NCBI RefSeq assembly: GCF_016734815.1
Contig: NZ_JAERQF010000005.1
Span: 144,980 to 208,979 of the forward strand
DNA length: 64,000 nucleotides
Direction: 5' to 3'
From: Hymenobacter rubidus
GTDB lineage: Bacteria; Bacteroidota; Bacteroidia; Cytophagales; Hymenobacteraceae
Under the pieces are notes generated by a model. The model worked only from the letters and a program-made list of their open reading frames with translations. It made no database searches and was not told the DNA's origin. Of this stretch, positions 50,106-60,071 are shown one piece after another. The position numbers and the translations under genes were made by a program. The first letter of the stretch is position 1. Each line of letters begins with the position of its first letter.

Positions 50106-53100
50106 TTAAGGCAGTTGAAAAACCGGTGCCGGTAGCGCGACGGTGAAGGTAGAACCCACGCCGGGGGCGCTTTGCACGGCGAGGGTGCCGCCGGCGTTTT
50201 CCACCATTTTTTTCACCATGTACAGGCCCACGCCGGAGCCTTCTACGTGGGTGTGCATCCGGCGGAACAGGCGAAATAGCTCCGTTTGCTGTGGCTCGCT
50301 CAGGCCCAGGCCGTTGTCCTGCACTTCCAGTACTACCTGGCCGGCGGCGGCGCGGCCGCGCAGCACTATCTGGGCCGGCCGGGCCGGGTCGCGGTACTTA
50401 ATGGCGTTGGAAAGCAGGTTGTAGAGAATGCTGCGCAGGTTTTTGGGCGAGAAATGGACCGTGGGGCACTCGTGCAGTTGCAGCGTGAGGGTCGCGTCGG
50501 CGGCCGTGAGCTCGGGCAGAATGTCGAGCCGCACACTTTCTACCAGGGCCGGCAGGTCCACGGCCTCGGCAGTCTGCTCAAGCGAGTCCTGCTGCAGGCG
50601 CGTCACGTCGGTGAGGTGGTTGAGCGTCTGCTGGAAGCGGGCCACGGCGCCGTCCATCATTTGGAGCAGGCGCTGCACCAGCGGCGCGTGCAGCGCCTCG
50701 GCGGGCAGCTGCTGGCGCAGGGCCAGCAATAGGCCCTCGATGTTGGTGATGGGCGATTTCAGGTCGTGCGAAGCCGAATACACGAAGGTGTCCAGGTCGG
50801 CGTTGGTGCGCCGAAGCCGGGTGTTACTGTCATTCAGCTCATCGTTGGTAGTGGCCAGCTCCGCGTTGAGGGCTTCTACCTGCTGGCGGGCCTGCACCTG
50901 CTCGGTTACTTCATGAATGAACACGGCCACCCCGGCAATCTGGTCGTGCTCGCGGTAGGCCTGGTACGTGAAGGTGATGTAGCGCGCCGGGCCGCCGGAT
51001 AGCCGCGTGCGTAGCAGCTGCTCCGAGCCCTGGTAGGTTTCGCCGGTTTGGTACACCCGGTCGAGCCGGGCAGTAACGTCCGGGGTCGTCAGGTTGGCGT
51101 AGGCTTCCTGCACGGTGCGCCCCTGCAGGTCGTCGCCAGGATACAGCCTTTCGAACGAAGTGTTGTAGTACTCGATGCGGTGTTCGGGCTCCCGCAGCAG
51201 GGCCACGGCCACCGGCGCACGCTCGAACAGGCTCAGTAGGTCCTGGCGCTGCTGGGCCCGGCGCTGGGCACCGGCCAGCAGGGCCGCCTGCATGGTTTCG
51301 GCTTGGCGGCGGGCCAGCACCTGCTCGGTTACGTCGTAGGCAAAGGCGGCCACGCCCACAATGCGGCCTTCCTCGCGGTAGGCCTGGTACGAAAGCGTGA
51401 CGTAGCGCGGGCTGCCGGGCTGGAGGTCGGCCAGCGGCATGTCAATAACCACCTGCGACTCGCCAGTTTCGAACACCCGGTCGAGCAGCTTCACCAAGCC
51501 GGCCATTTTAATGCGCGGGTACACTTCGGCAATGGTGTGTCCTTGCAGCGGAGAAGCGGCCTCCTCGGGCGGAAACAGCTCGACAAAGGCCGGATTGAAG
51601 TAGTCGATGCGGTGGTTGGGCTCGCGCAGCAGCACAATGGCCACCGGCGTTTGGGCAAATATCTGGTACAGCTCCTGGCGCTGCTGGGCCCGGCGCTGCA
51701 CGGCAGCCAGCGCGGCGGCTTGCAAGGTTTCGGCCTGGCGGCGGGCCAGCACCGATTCCGTCGTATCGAGAATAAAAGCCAGAATGCCCTGAATCTGGCC
51801 CCGGCTGTCGTGCAGGGGTTGGTAGATGAAGTCGACGTAGCGTTGCTTGGGTTGGCCAGTGGCACTGTCCAGGAGTTGGACCAGCATGTCTTTTCCAATA
51901 AAGGGCTGGCCGCTGGCGTACACGTTATCAAGAATGCCCACAAAGCCCTGTTCCATCACCTCCGGCAATGCCTCGGCCACCGTCAGGCCCAGCTCCGCAC
52001 GGCCGGCCGAAAGGGCCCGGTATTGGTCGTTGAAAAACACGAACCGATGCTCCGGCCCCATCAGCGTGGCCACCGAAGCCGGTACCTGCCCCAAAATCTG
52101 ATGCAGCAGGCCTTGTTGCTCGTTCAACTGCTCGCGCTGGTTCTGGGCTTCGCGCAGGGCGGCGTGAGCTTCGGCGGTGCGCTCTGTTACGCGGGTTTCC
52201 AGCTCGTCGTTGAGCTGCTGCACCTGCTGGCGGGCCAGCACCTGATGGGTGACGTCCACGGCCGAAGCCGTGATGGCCGTGATGTGGCCTTGTCCGTCGT
52301 GCAGGGGCTGGTAGGTAATGTGGTAGTAGCCGAGGTCTGGGTGGCCGTTGCCGCGCCGGTCTACGCGCACGGGCAGCTCCCGCAGGTAGTAGGGCTTGCC
52401 GGTGCGGTACACGTCGGCAAAAATGGCCTCGAAGCCCTGGCCGGCCAGGTCGGGCAGGGCTTCAAAATGGTTGCGGCCCAGCACCGAAGCCGGCGAACGA
52501 CCCCAGATGAAGCCCATTTCAGCATTGGCCAGGGTGATGACGTGGGTCGGGCCCGTCAGGATGGCCAGCGCCATGGGGGCCTGCTCAAACACGCGCTCCA
52601 GCGTGGCATGTTCGGCTTCGGCATCGGCCCGGGCTTGCTGGGCCTCCTGGGTCCGGGCTTGCACGCGCGTTTCCAGGGCCACGTTGCTGGCCGTGAGCTC
52701 ATCGTTGAGCTGCTGTGCCTGCCGGCGTGCCAGTACTTGCTCGGTTACTTCGGTGCCGCTGGCTACGAGGCCCACAATTTCGCCGGCTGCATCGCGCAGG
52801 CACTGAAATACAAAGTTGACGTAGGCCTGCGTGGGCTGGCCGGTGTGGGCGCGGGCCAGGGTAACGGGGGCTTCGGTGACGGTGAACGGCTGGCCCGTGG
52901 TCAGTACATCGGCCAGAATTTGCTCGAAGCCCTGGCCAGCGGTATCGGGCACGGCCTCGAAGTAGGGGCGGCCTAGCACCTGGCCCGGCTCGCGGCCCCA
53001 AATGGCGCACACGGCGGGGTTGGCCAGCTCCACCCGCAGGTTGGGGCCGCGCATGATGGCAATGGCCACCGGGGTTTGCTCAAATAGCTGGTAGAGCTGC

Positions 53101-53585
53101 TCACGCTCCTGCTCGGTGGCCGCGTGGGCCAGGTGTAAGGCTTTGGAGCGTTCCAGGGCGAGGGCTTCTTCCCCGGCTGTGGGCGGCTGGTTTCCGGCAT
53201 CGGCGAAGCTCACGACCAGCAGGTCGGCGTGGCGCTGGGCCGCCAGCTGGTAGAAGCCGCCACGGCCGTTGGGCTGGTAGAGGCGGCTGTGGCGTTCCAC
53301 CTGGCCCGTGCGGAAGGCGTCGCGGTAAAATTCAACCAAGTCATGTGCATCCGCCGTGGAAAAGGCCGTCAGCACGGAGCCGGCCGGGTGCGCCGGCAAG
53401 TGCAGGAGTTGCTGGGCCGCGGCATTGAGCTGCACCCAGGCAAAGTCACTTATTTCCGTGCCCGCGTCTGCGTAGAGTGGGCGTAGCAGCACCATCCCCG
53501 ACGGAGACAAGTTCAGCAGCACCTCCGCCAACCCGATGGAGTTCAGTTCGTTGGTCGGGGGTACTGGAATGGAGGAAGCAGGCAT
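50106..53585 (-). CDS. Multi-PAS sensor histidine kinase
   Basis: 1159 residues from ATG 53585. No membrane segment, so cytoplasmic. About six PAS domains: one degenerate at 20-130, then five of PAS_4 type at about 170-290, 330-450, 495-620, 645-765 and 785-900, each ending in a near-identical VTEQVLARRQAE helix that looks copied. The HisKA box is FVYSASHDLKSPITNIEG with His940; the ATPase has N box LLSNAIKYRDP and G boxes VQDNGLGLS and GSGVGLYMVKKMV. Its regulator is probably the receiver protein encoded 12 bp downstream. Signal unknown. Confidence 0.93.
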   Translation of the reverse strand: MPASSIPVPPTNELNSIGLAEVLLNLSPSGMVLLRPLYADAGTEISDFAWVQLNAAAQQLLHLPAHPAGSVLTAFSTADAHDLVEFYRDAFRTGQVERHSRLYQPNGRGGFYQLAAQRHADLLVVSFADAGNQPPTAGEEALALERSKALHLAHAATEQEREQLYQLFEQTPVAIAIMRGPNLRVELANPAVCAIWGREPGQVLGRPYFEAVPDTAGQGFEQILADVLTTGQPFTVTEAPVTLARAHTGQPTQAYVNFVFQCLRDAAGEIVGLVASGTEVTEQVLARRQAQQLNDELTASNVALETRVQARTQEAQQARADAEAEHATLERVFEQAPMALAILTGPTHVITLANAEMGFIWGRSPASVLGRNHFEALPDLAGQGFEAIFADVYRTGKPYYLRELPVRVDRRGNGHPDLGYYHITYQPLHDGQGHITAITASAVDVTHQVLARQQVQQLNDELETRVTERTAEAHAALREAQNQREQLNEQQGLLHQILGQVPASVATLMGPEHRFVFFNDQYRALSAGRAELGLTVAEALPEVMEQGFVGILDNVYASGQPFIGKDMLVQLLDSATGQPKQRYVDFIYQPLHDSRGQIQGILAFILDTTESVLARRQAETLQAAALAAVQRRAQQRQELYQIFAQTPVAIVLLREPNHRIDYFNPAFVELFPPEEAASPLQGHTIAEVYPRIKMAGLVKLLDRVFETGESQVVIDMPLADLQPGSPRYVTLSYQAYREEGRIVGVAAFAYDVTEQVLARRQAETMQAALLAGAQRRAQQRQDLLSLFERAPVAVALLREPEHRIEYYNTSFERLYPGDDLQGRTVQEAYANLTTPDVTARLDRVYQTGETYQGSEQLLRTRLSGGPARYITFTYQAYREHDQIAGVAVFIHEVTEQVQARQQVEALNAELATTNDELNDSNTRLRRTNADLDTFVYSASHDLKSPITNIEGLLLALRQQLPAEALHAPLVQRLLQMMDGAVARFQQTLNHLTDVTRLQQDSLEQTAEAVDLPALVESVRLDILPELTAADATLTLQLHECPTVHFSPKNLRSILYNLLSNAIKYRDPARPAQIVLRGRAAAGQVVLEVQDNGLGLSEPQQTELFRLFRRMHTHVEGSGVGLYMVKKMVENAGGTLAVQSAPGVGSTFTVALPAPVFQLP

Positions 53586-53676
53586 AGCAGGCGACAATAA
53601 GTAAGCGGCGGGATACCTGGGCCCGCGAGTTGGTGGGCGCTGCTGCCCAACGGTTCGTATCGTTGGGCGGCAGTTG

Positions 53677-56600
53677 CTAAAGAAAAATCCGGAACGTTGT
53701 GCCTTCGTCTACCACGCTGTGCACTTCTACCCGGCCGCCGTGGTTTTGCACGATGCGGTTCACCAGGTAAAGGCCCATGCCAGTGCCGTCGACGTGGGAG
53801 TGGAAGCGGCGGAACAGCTGAAAAAGCTGCGGCCCGAAGCGCTCCAGGTCGATGCCCAGGCCGTTGTCCTGCACGGTAAGAATGGGCCGCCCGGTCACCA
53901 GGTCGGGGGTGCTGCTGAAGCGGATATTGACCGGCCGGCCGGGCGCGGCGTACTTCAGCGCGTTGCCGAGCAGGTTGAAGAGCACGCTTTGCAGGTTGAG
54001 GCGCACGAAGTTCACCACCGGGCAGGTGGCAAAGTCCAGTTCCAGCGTGGCGTTGGCCAGGGCCACTTGGTCTTGCAGGCTGGCCACCACTTCGGCCACC
54101 AGCGGGGCCAGCTCCACGGCTTCGACGGGCATTTCCTGGTGCTGGCGCTGCACCTGCACAATGGCGCTGAGGTCGTCGATGGTGGCAAAAATCCGGGCCA
54201 GCGACCGTTCAAAGTAGCTGATGAGCTTGATGGCGTCCGGGTCGCGGAAGTAGGCCGTGCGCGTGAGTTCCTCAAAGATGCCCGCCATGTTGTTGATGGG
54301 CTGCTTGAGGTCGTGCGAGGCCGTGTACACAAAATTGTCCAGGTCCTCGTTGGTGCGCCGCAGGCGGTCGTTCTGTTCCTGGAGCTGCTGCTGCACTTCC
54401 TTGAACTCGTGCACGTCGGTGTTCACGCCCACCCACAGCGCCACGGCACCGGCCGGGTCCCGAATGGCCTCGCCACGGGCCAGAAACCAGCGGTACTGGC
54501 CGTGGCGGTCGCGCCAGCGGAGCTCGGTTTCGAAAGGCTCGCCGGTGGCCAGGCTGTGCTGCCAGCGCCGGGTGGTGCCGGCAAAGTCGTCGGGGTGAAT
54601 GTACTGTTCCCAGCCCCAGTTGCGCAGCTCCTCAAAGGTGCCGCCCGTCAGCTCGTACCAGCGCTGGTTGTAGTAATTGAGGCTGCCGTCGGGGCGGGCC
54701 GTCCAGGCCAGCTGGGGCAGGGATTCGAGCAATTGCTGGAAGCGGTTTTGGCTGGTCAGCACCTGCTCCTGCAATTGGCGCTGCTGGTGCACGTCGGTGT
54801 TGGTGCCGTACCATTTCAGGAGCTGGCCGCCGGGCGTGCGGCGGGCCTGCGCCTGGCCCAGAAACCAACGGTACTGCCCATCGTAGCGGCGCAGGCGGAA
54901 CTCGGCCTCGTAGTAGCGCTGGCTGGCAATGGCAGCGTCCCAGCGCTGCTGCATCAGGGCGCGGTCGTCGGGGTGCACAAATTCAAGCCAGTGCGCCGCC
55001 CCGTTTTTCTCCATGCTTTCACCCACGTACGCGGCCGTGCGGTGGTTGTAAAAGTCCACGGTGCCATCGGGCCGGGCCGTCCACACCTGCTGCGGAATGC
55101 TCTCGGCCTGAATGCGGAGCTCTTCCTCACTTTCGGCGAGGCGCTCCTGAAGCCGGCGTAGGTCGGTCACGTCGGTGTTGGTGCCAAACCAGCGCAGCAC
55201 CTTGCCGGTGGCCGCGTCGCGAATGGGCCGGGCCCGGCTCAAAAACCAGCGGTACTCGCCGTCGTGCCGGCGCAGCGGGAAGGTGTCCTCCCAGGGCTGG
55301 CCGGCCTCGATGGCAGCCAGGTAGCGCTCCACCACGCCGGTCACCGTTTCGGGGGCGTGCACCGTGCGCCACTTGTCGCCCAGCATTTCTTCCAAGGTCG
55401 AGCCGGTGTAGGCGTACCACTGCTGGTTGTACCAGAAAATGGCCCCCGACGGGTCGGCCATCCAAGCCAGCTGGGCCATGTTGTCGGCCAGGGCGGCGAA
55501 GTCCTGGCGGCTGCGGGCCAGCTCCTCGGTGCGCTCGCGCAGGTCGTGCACGTCCAGCAAGTAGCCGTAGCGGCGCAGCAGGCGCCCGTCGGCGTCCAGC
55601 TCCGGCACGGCTTCGGTCATGAACCAGCGGTGCTGGCCGTCGTGCCGGCGCAGGCGTACTTCCACACGCCCCAATTGGGCCGTATCGATGCTGTGCTGAA
55701 TCTGCCGGCTGGCCTCGGCGCGGTCGTCGGGGTGCAGCATGTCGCTCCACACGGCGTCCACCTCCGACCAGGGCCCGCCCAGCGCCTGGCCCGTGTAGGC
55801 GTACCACTGCGGGCTGATGTAGGTGGTCTGGCCCTGGGCGTTGGTGGTGAAGGTGATGATGGGCAGCATGGCCGCCAGGTGGCGCAGGCGCGCGTCGGCT
55901 GCCTGCACGGCGGCTTGCAGAGCCGCCGCTTTCTGGCGGGCCAGCACCTGCTCGGTCACGTCGATGCCGTAGCTCAGCACCGAAGTCACGGGCTGGTCGT
56001 CGGCCGGCCGCAGCGGCAGCATGCCCATGTTGTAATAAAAATCACGCTTCAGGCCGGTGTCCGAATCCTCGAAGGTGATGTGCTGCTCCACCACGTGGTA
56101 GGGCTCGCCGGTTTCGTACACCCGCGTCATCAGGTCGTCGCCGTAGCCCTGGGCCACCATTTCGGGCATCACCTCGCGGCGGGGCCGGCCCAGCTGCAAG
56201 CGGCTGCCCATCAGGCGCTGCACCTTGGGCAATATCAGGCTGGGGCGCAGGTCCGGCCCGTCGTAGAGGGTGAGGATGATGGGCAGCTCTTCCAGAATGC
56301 GGTGCAGGCGCTGGTCCTGCTGTTGCAGCTGGGCGCGGGCCTGGCGCTGCTCGTGCACGTCGGTGCAGGTGCCAAACCATTCCAGCACCTGGCCAGCAGT
56401 GTCGCACTGCGGCTGCATTTGCAGCAAAAACCAGCGGTACTCGCCATCGTGCCGGCGCAGGCGGTACTCCAGCTCGTAGTAGCTGGCCGTGGCGGCGGCG
56501 GCCTGCCAGGCGGTGGCGGCGGCGGCAATGTCGTCGGGGTGAATAATGGCCCGGCCCGAATGCTCCGGACCGGGCTGCTCGGTGGTGCAGCCGGTGTAGT

Positions 56601-57936
56601 CGCGCCAGCGCTGGTTCACGTAGGTGGGCTGGCCGGTAGGGTCGGCCCGGAACACCAGCTGCGGAATCAGCTCGGTGAGCTGACGGAACTGCTGCTGCTG
56701 GCGCTGGTTTTCGGCGGCCAGGGCTTCGCTCCGTTTGCGGGTCAGCACCTGCTCGGTCACGTCGAGGCCGTAGGCCAGCACGCCCAGCTGCGTGCCGCTG
56801 CGCAAGGGCAGGTAGCCATAGTCGGTGTAGCGCTGCAGGATTTCGCCGGTGGCCGGGTCCTGCAGCTCGGTGCGCTCTTCGTGGCCAAAGCGGGGCACGC
56901 CGGTGTCGCGCACTTCGCTCAGCAGCTGCCCGTAGCCCTGGGCCACCACTTCGGGCAGGCTCTCGGCCACGGTGCGGCCCACGGCGGCGCGCGGGCCCAT
57001 CATTTCCTGGGCGCGGGCCGAGAGGAACGTGAAGGTGTGGTCGGGCCCTTCCATGGTCGTCACGGTGAGCGGCAGCTGGTCCAGAATGCGCTGCATGCTG
57101 CGCTGCTGGCCTTCCAGCAGGTCGCGGCTGCGCTGCTGCTCGTCCACATCGGTGATGCTGCCAAACCACTGCCGGATGCGCCTTTCGGCGTCGTGTTGGG
57201 CAAAGCCGTTTACCAGGTGCCAGCGATGCACGCCCGTGGCGCCGTGGCGCAGGCGGTAGCGCAGCTCAAAGCTTTCGCCGGTGGCCAGGCACTCGTGCCA
57301 GCGCAGCAGGGTGCTCTCGTGGTCGGCGGGGTGCACGGCGTTCAGCCAGCCCTCGCCATAGGTCTGCTTCGGAGTAAAGCCGGTGTAGTTGTACCAGTTC
57401 TGGTTGGCGAACGTTATCTGCCCGGCCGCATCAGCCGACCACAGCAGCAAGGGCAGGCGTTCGGCAATGAAGGTTGACTCTTCGTAAAGCTTGTTGCCCA
57501 CGGCCGTGCGCAATTGCTCGCCCACATCCAGCAGGCGCAGCAGGATGAAGCGCGGCGCGCCGTCGGTTTCGCCCGGCGTGGCCGGCACGGGCTGCAGGGT
57601 GGCTTCCCAATAAGTAGGCTCGGGCCGGCTGGCCGCAGTGCCGGCGCCGGGCACCCATTCGGGGCGAATAACCTGGGTGTTGCCCGCCTGCGCTGCCGCC
57701 AGCGCCGCCTTCCAGGCGGGCGCGGATGCCAGCACGCTGCCCGCCGCGGCCAGTGCCTTGCGAAAAGCGGCTAACGGCTGGCCGGGCAGGGTAGGGGCCA
57801 CGGCCGGCCCCAGCAAGGCCTGCATGGCCGTGTTCAGGGCCAGCACGGTGCCGTCGGGGGTCAGGGCCACAAACGGAGCGGGCAGCGCTGCGAAGAGCAG
57901 TTCAAAATCCAGGGTGGGCAGAGGGGTAGCGGACAT
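53677..57936 (-). CDS. Very long multi-PAS sensor histidine kinase
   Basis: 1419 residues from ATG 57936; no membrane helices. About nine PAS domains precede the kinase. At least five are of PAS_3 type with the repeated phrases YEAEFRLRRYDGQYRWFL, HPDD and WFGTNTDV, which indicates internal tandem copying. HisKA box FVYTASHDLKQPINNMAG with His1208, N box LLGNALKYAAP, G boxes VQDNGLGID and GTGMGLYLVNRIV. It is the first gene of a unit with another multi-PAS kinase 91 bp later and a receiver protein. Both kinases share the SASHDLK-type phosphorylation site, so they may feed the same receiver. Confidence 0.93.
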   Translation of the reverse strand: MSATPLPTLDFELLFAALPAPFVALTPDGTVLALNTAMQALLGPAVAPTLPGQPLAAFRKALAAAGSVLASAPAWKAALAAAQAGNTQVIRPEWVPGAGTAASRPEPTYWEATLQPVPATPGETDGAPRFILLRLLDVGEQLRTAVGNKLYEESTFIAERLPLLLWSADAAGQITFANQNWYNYTGFTPKQTYGEGWLNAVHPADHESTLLRWHECLATGESFELRYRLRHGATGVHRWHLVNGFAQHDAERRIRQWFGSITDVDEQQRSRDLLEGQQRSMQRILDQLPLTVTTMEGPDHTFTFLSARAQEMMGPRAAVGRTVAESLPEVVAQGYGQLLSEVRDTGVPRFGHEERTELQDPATGEILQRYTDYGYLPLRSGTQLGVLAYGLDVTEQVLTRKRSEALAAENQRQQQQFRQLTELIPQLVFRADPTGQPTYVNQRWRDYTGCTTEQPGPEHSGRAIIHPDDIAAAATAWQAAAATASYYELEYRLRRHDGEYRWFLLQMQPQCDTAGQVLEWFGTCTDVHEQRQARAQLQQQDQRLHRILEELPIILTLYDGPDLRPSLILPKVQRLMGSRLQLGRPRREVMPEMVAQGYGDDLMTRVYETGEPYHVVEQHITFEDSDTGLKRDFYYNMGMLPLRPADDQPVTSVLSYGIDVTEQVLARQKAAALQAAVQAADARLRHLAAMLPIITFTTNAQGQTTYISPQWYAYTGQALGGPWSEVDAVWSDMLHPDDRAEASRQIQHSIDTAQLGRVEVRLRRHDGQHRWFMTEAVPELDADGRLLRRYGYLLDVHDLRERTEELARSRQDFAALADNMAQLAWMADPSGAIFWYNQQWYAYTGSTLEEMLGDKWRTVHAPETVTGVVERYLAAIEAGQPWEDTFPLRRHDGEYRWFLSRARPIRDAATGKVLRWFGTNTDVTDLRRLQERLAESEEELRIQAESIPQQVWTARPDGTVDFYNHRTAAYVGESMEKNGAAHWLEFVHPDDRALMQQRWDAAIASQRYYEAEFRLRRYDGQYRWFLGQAQARRTPGGQLLKWYGTNTDVHQQRQLQEQVLTSQNRFQQLLESLPQLAWTARPDGSLNYYNQRWYELTGGTFEELRNWGWEQYIHPDDFAGTTRRWQHSLATGEPFETELRWRDRHGQYRWFLARGEAIRDPAGAVALWVGVNTDVHEFKEVQQQLQEQNDRLRRTNEDLDNFVYTASHDLKQPINNMAGIFEELTRTAYFRDPDAIKLISYFERSLARIFATIDDLSAIVQVQRQHQEMPVEAVELAPLVAEVVASLQDQVALANATLELDFATCPVVNFVRLNLQSVLFNLLGNALKYAAPGRPVNIRFSSTPDLVTGRPILTVQDNGLGIDLERFGPQLFQLFRRFHSHVDGTGMGLYLVNRIVQNHGGRVEVHSVVDEGTTFRIFL

Positions 57937-58018
57937 AAACGGCAAAGACAGCGAAGCACGACCAGCCGCGTGCGGCTTGCATTATCAAAGATAGTTCTTT
58001 GCATTGTGCCCGGACGCA

Positions 58019-58069
58019 CGAAGCGGCAAAAAGCACTGGCCTTGATAGCCAGGACTTTTTGCCGCTTCG
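58019..58069. terminator. Bidirectional hairpin terminator
   Basis: GAAGCGGCAAAAAG and CTTTTTGCCGCTTC around a 21-nt loop that can pair further (TGGCC/AGCCA). It lies after msrA (minus strand) and upstream of the long kinase. Confidence 0.75.
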
Positions 58070-58091
58070 CATTCAGGGGCCTAACCTCGGC

Positions 58092-58766
58092 CTAGAGCGG
58101 GTTTTTGAGGTCTTTGGCAAATACCCGCTGCACGTGCTCCACTTTGTGGGCCGAAACGTTGGTGATGTACGGGTTTTCGGGGTGCAGGCGGTAGTAGCCC
58201 TGGTGGTAATCCTCGGCCGGCCAGAACTTTTGAAACGGCACCACCTGGGTCACAATCTTGCCGGGGTATTCCTTCGAGGCGTTGACCCGGGCAATGGTTT
58301 CTTCCAGAATTTTCTTTTCCTCGGGGGTGCGGTAAAAAGCCGCCGAGCGGTACTCCGGGCCCGCGTCGGGGCCCTGGCGGTTGAGCTGCGTGGGGTCGTG
58401 CGAGGCGGTGAAAAAAATGTCGGCCAGCTTCTGGTAGCTCACCACTTTGGGGTCGTAGTAAATCTGCACGGTTTCGGTGTGGCCGGTGGTTTTGTCGGCT
58501 ACCTCCTCGTAGGTGGGGTTGGCCTTGGTGCCGCCGGCGTAGCCGCTCACCACTTGCTTCACGCCCTTTATTTCCTCAAAGGCCTCTTCCTGGGCCCAGA
58601 AGCAGCCGCCGGCAAACGTGGCCACGGCCAGCCCCGTTAGGTTGGCCGGGGCAAAGCCGGCCGTGGAGCGGGGCGGGTTCTGGGCATCGGCCGGCTGCTG
58701 CGAGCCGCAGGCAAACGTGAAGGCCAGCAGGCCCAGGCTGCCGAGGGATTTCAAACGGTTTTTCAT
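58092..58766 (-). CDS. msrA: Peptide-methionine (S)-S-oxide reductase, lipoprotein form
   Basis: 224 residues. Residues 1-20 are a lipoprotein signal (LGLLAFTFACGSQQ; Cys20), so the enzyme is anchored in the periplasm or outer membrane. The catalytic motif GGCFWAQEEAFEEIKGV (about 53-69), SGYAGGTKANPTYEEV, GHTETVQIYYDP and AEDYHQGYYRLHPENPYI are intact. Repairs methionine S-sulfoxide in envelope proteins using an external thiol. A resolving cysteine beyond the active one is not evident near the C-terminus. Confidence 0.95.
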   Translation of the reverse strand: MKNRLKSLGSLGLLAFTFACGSQQPADAQNPPRSTAGFAPANLTGLAVATFAGGCFWAQEEAFEEIKGVKQVVSGYAGGTKANPTYEEVADKTTGHTETVQIYYDPKVVSYQKLADIFFTASHDPTQLNRQGPDAGPEYRSAAFYRTPEEKKILEETIARVNASKEYPGKIVTQVVPFQKFWPAEDYHQGYYRLHPENPYITNVSAHKVEHVQRVFAKDLKNPL

Positions 58767-59146
58767 GGAATATCAGGAGTCGGGAATAGCGCCGTAAACG
58801 GCTGTTCGGTTCGGTAGACGCCGCCGGCGCACCGGCCTTACACGGGCATAATATCCTATACGAAACAGGGCCTTGGTTGGCTTGCAGCTGCCGGCAAAAC
58901 CGGCCTGCGCGAAGGCAGCACCTACGACCGGAGCTGCTAACGGAGCCGGAATACCAGTTGAAACCAGCAAGCCTTCTCTGCAGGCGAAAAACAAACTACG
59001 TATTTATAACGCATGAGCATATAATGAACAGTGAGAAAGAATAGTAAGTAGCCCAATAGCTGAGACTTGGCCGAAGGTCGGGAAGTTGGTTTGTATCCTT
59101 TGGTACGTATTTGTCGTAGCAGGCCGCACTGCTCTTTCCCCGCGCT
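58767..59146. other. Intergenic region between divergent genes
   Basis: 380 bp between msrA (minus) and the plus-strand paralogue pair. AT content rises in 58980-59100. Near the right end, TATCCTTTG at about 59093-59101 has one extra base relative to a -7 box. No RNA motif, repeat or gene recognised. Confidence 0.5.
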
Positions 59147-59545
59147 ATGTCCTTACAAACTTTACTCGAAGCACCGCACATCATCATTGCCTACGACCAC
59201 CTCAACGAGTGGCTGTACGCCGACTGGCAGGGCGACCAGGACCTGCGCAGCGTGCAGCACGGCGCCCTGGAAATCCTGCGGCTGCTGCAGCTGCAGCGCT
59301 GCAGCAAGGTGCTGAACGACAACACCCGCGTAACCAGCATGTGGAGCGAGGCCGCCGAATGGGGCGGCAAGGAGTGGTTTCCGGCCATGACGGCAGCTGG
59401 CCTGCGCTATTTTGCCTGGGTATATTCGCCCAATATTTACAGCCGACTTTCAACCGACCTCACCCTGCAGTTCACCGCTGGCAATCCGGTGGTGGCCACG
59501 TTTGATGACCTTGAAACCGCCAAAGCCTGGCTGCTGCAGATGTAA
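59147..59545 (+). CDS. STAS-like hypothetical protein, paralogue 1
   Basis: 132 residues without signal or membrane segment. Core pattern IIIAYDHLNEWLYADWQGDQ, LRLLQLQRCSKVLNDNTRVT, WFPAMTAAGLRYFAWVYSPN, FDDLETAKAWLLQM fits the small alpha/beta STAS/SpoIIAA-like proteins common in Bacteroidota, often of unknown role. The next gene on the same strand, 57 bp later, is a diverged copy (KLLNDHREL, WTPRIMQAGLRYFAQVL). No partner kinase or phosphatase is beside them; the multi-PAS kinases 1.2 kb away are the only signalling genes nearby. Confidence 0.7.
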   Translation: MSLQTLLEAPHIIIAYDHLNEWLYADWQGDQDLRSVQHGALEILRLLQLQRCSKVLNDNTRVTSMWSEAAEWGGKEWFPAMTAAGLRYFAWVYSPNIYSRLSTDLTLQFTAGNPVVATFDDLETAKAWLLQM

Positions 59546-59602
59546 GCGCAAGGCGTTGGCTACCTGCTTTTTTTACGTGTTTACGAGTTGCCCACCCCGC
59601 CC

Positions 59603-60022
59603 GTGAATCCTGCCGATACCCTCACCTTTCGCCGCGCCGACGGCCACGTGTACCTCACCGCCACCCGCGACCGGGCCAATGGCTGGATTCATGCCCTGTG
59701 GACCGGCATTCAAACGCTCGAAACCATCCAGACCGGCGGCCTGGCCTACATCGAGATGCTGAAGCAGGAGCCCTGCCCGAAGCTGCTCAACGACCACCGC
59801 GAACTGGTGGGCCGCTTCGTTGATGCCAACCAGTGGATTGCCGAGGTCTGGACGCCGCGCATCATGCAGGCTGGGCTGCGTTACTTTGCCCAGGTGCTGG
59901 CCCCCGGCGTGTTCGGCCAGATGTCGATGCAGGACCTGCACCTGCGCATCAGCGACCAGTTCGAAATCAAGATGTTCGACCAGCTGGCCGACGCCGAGGC
60001 CTGGCTCAACAGCCTGCCTTAA
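59603..60022 (+). CDS. STAS-like hypothetical protein, paralogue 2
   Basis: 139 residues from GTG 59603 (an in-frame TTG at 59588 would add five residues). Same order of elements as the preceding gene: TLFRRADGHVYLTATR-like strand, WTGIQTLETIQTGGLAY, CPKLLNDHRELVGRF, MQAGLRYFAQVLAPGVFGQMS, and MFDQLADAEAWLNSLP. Several positions match the first copy, notably LNDxRxLV and AGLRYFAxVxxP, so the pair arose by tandem duplication. Function unknown. Confidence 0.68.
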   Translation: MNPADTLTFRRADGHVYLTATRDRANGWIHALWTGIQTLETIQTGGLAYIEMLKQEPCPKLLNDHRELVGRFVDANQWIAEVWTPRIMQAGLRYFAQVLAPGVFGQMSMQDLHLRISDQFEIKMFDQLADAEAWLNSLP

Positions 60023-60071
60023 CCGGGCACGTCCACTGGGAGCTCGTGCTTCAAGCTGAACCAATTTGCCG

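Noticed and set aside
51303..52976. Long plus-strand frames across the kinase genes (also near 53674-55161 and 55264-57477)
   Set aside because: Shadows of the multi-PAS kinases; the minus-strand frames hold the HisKA and ATPase motifs.
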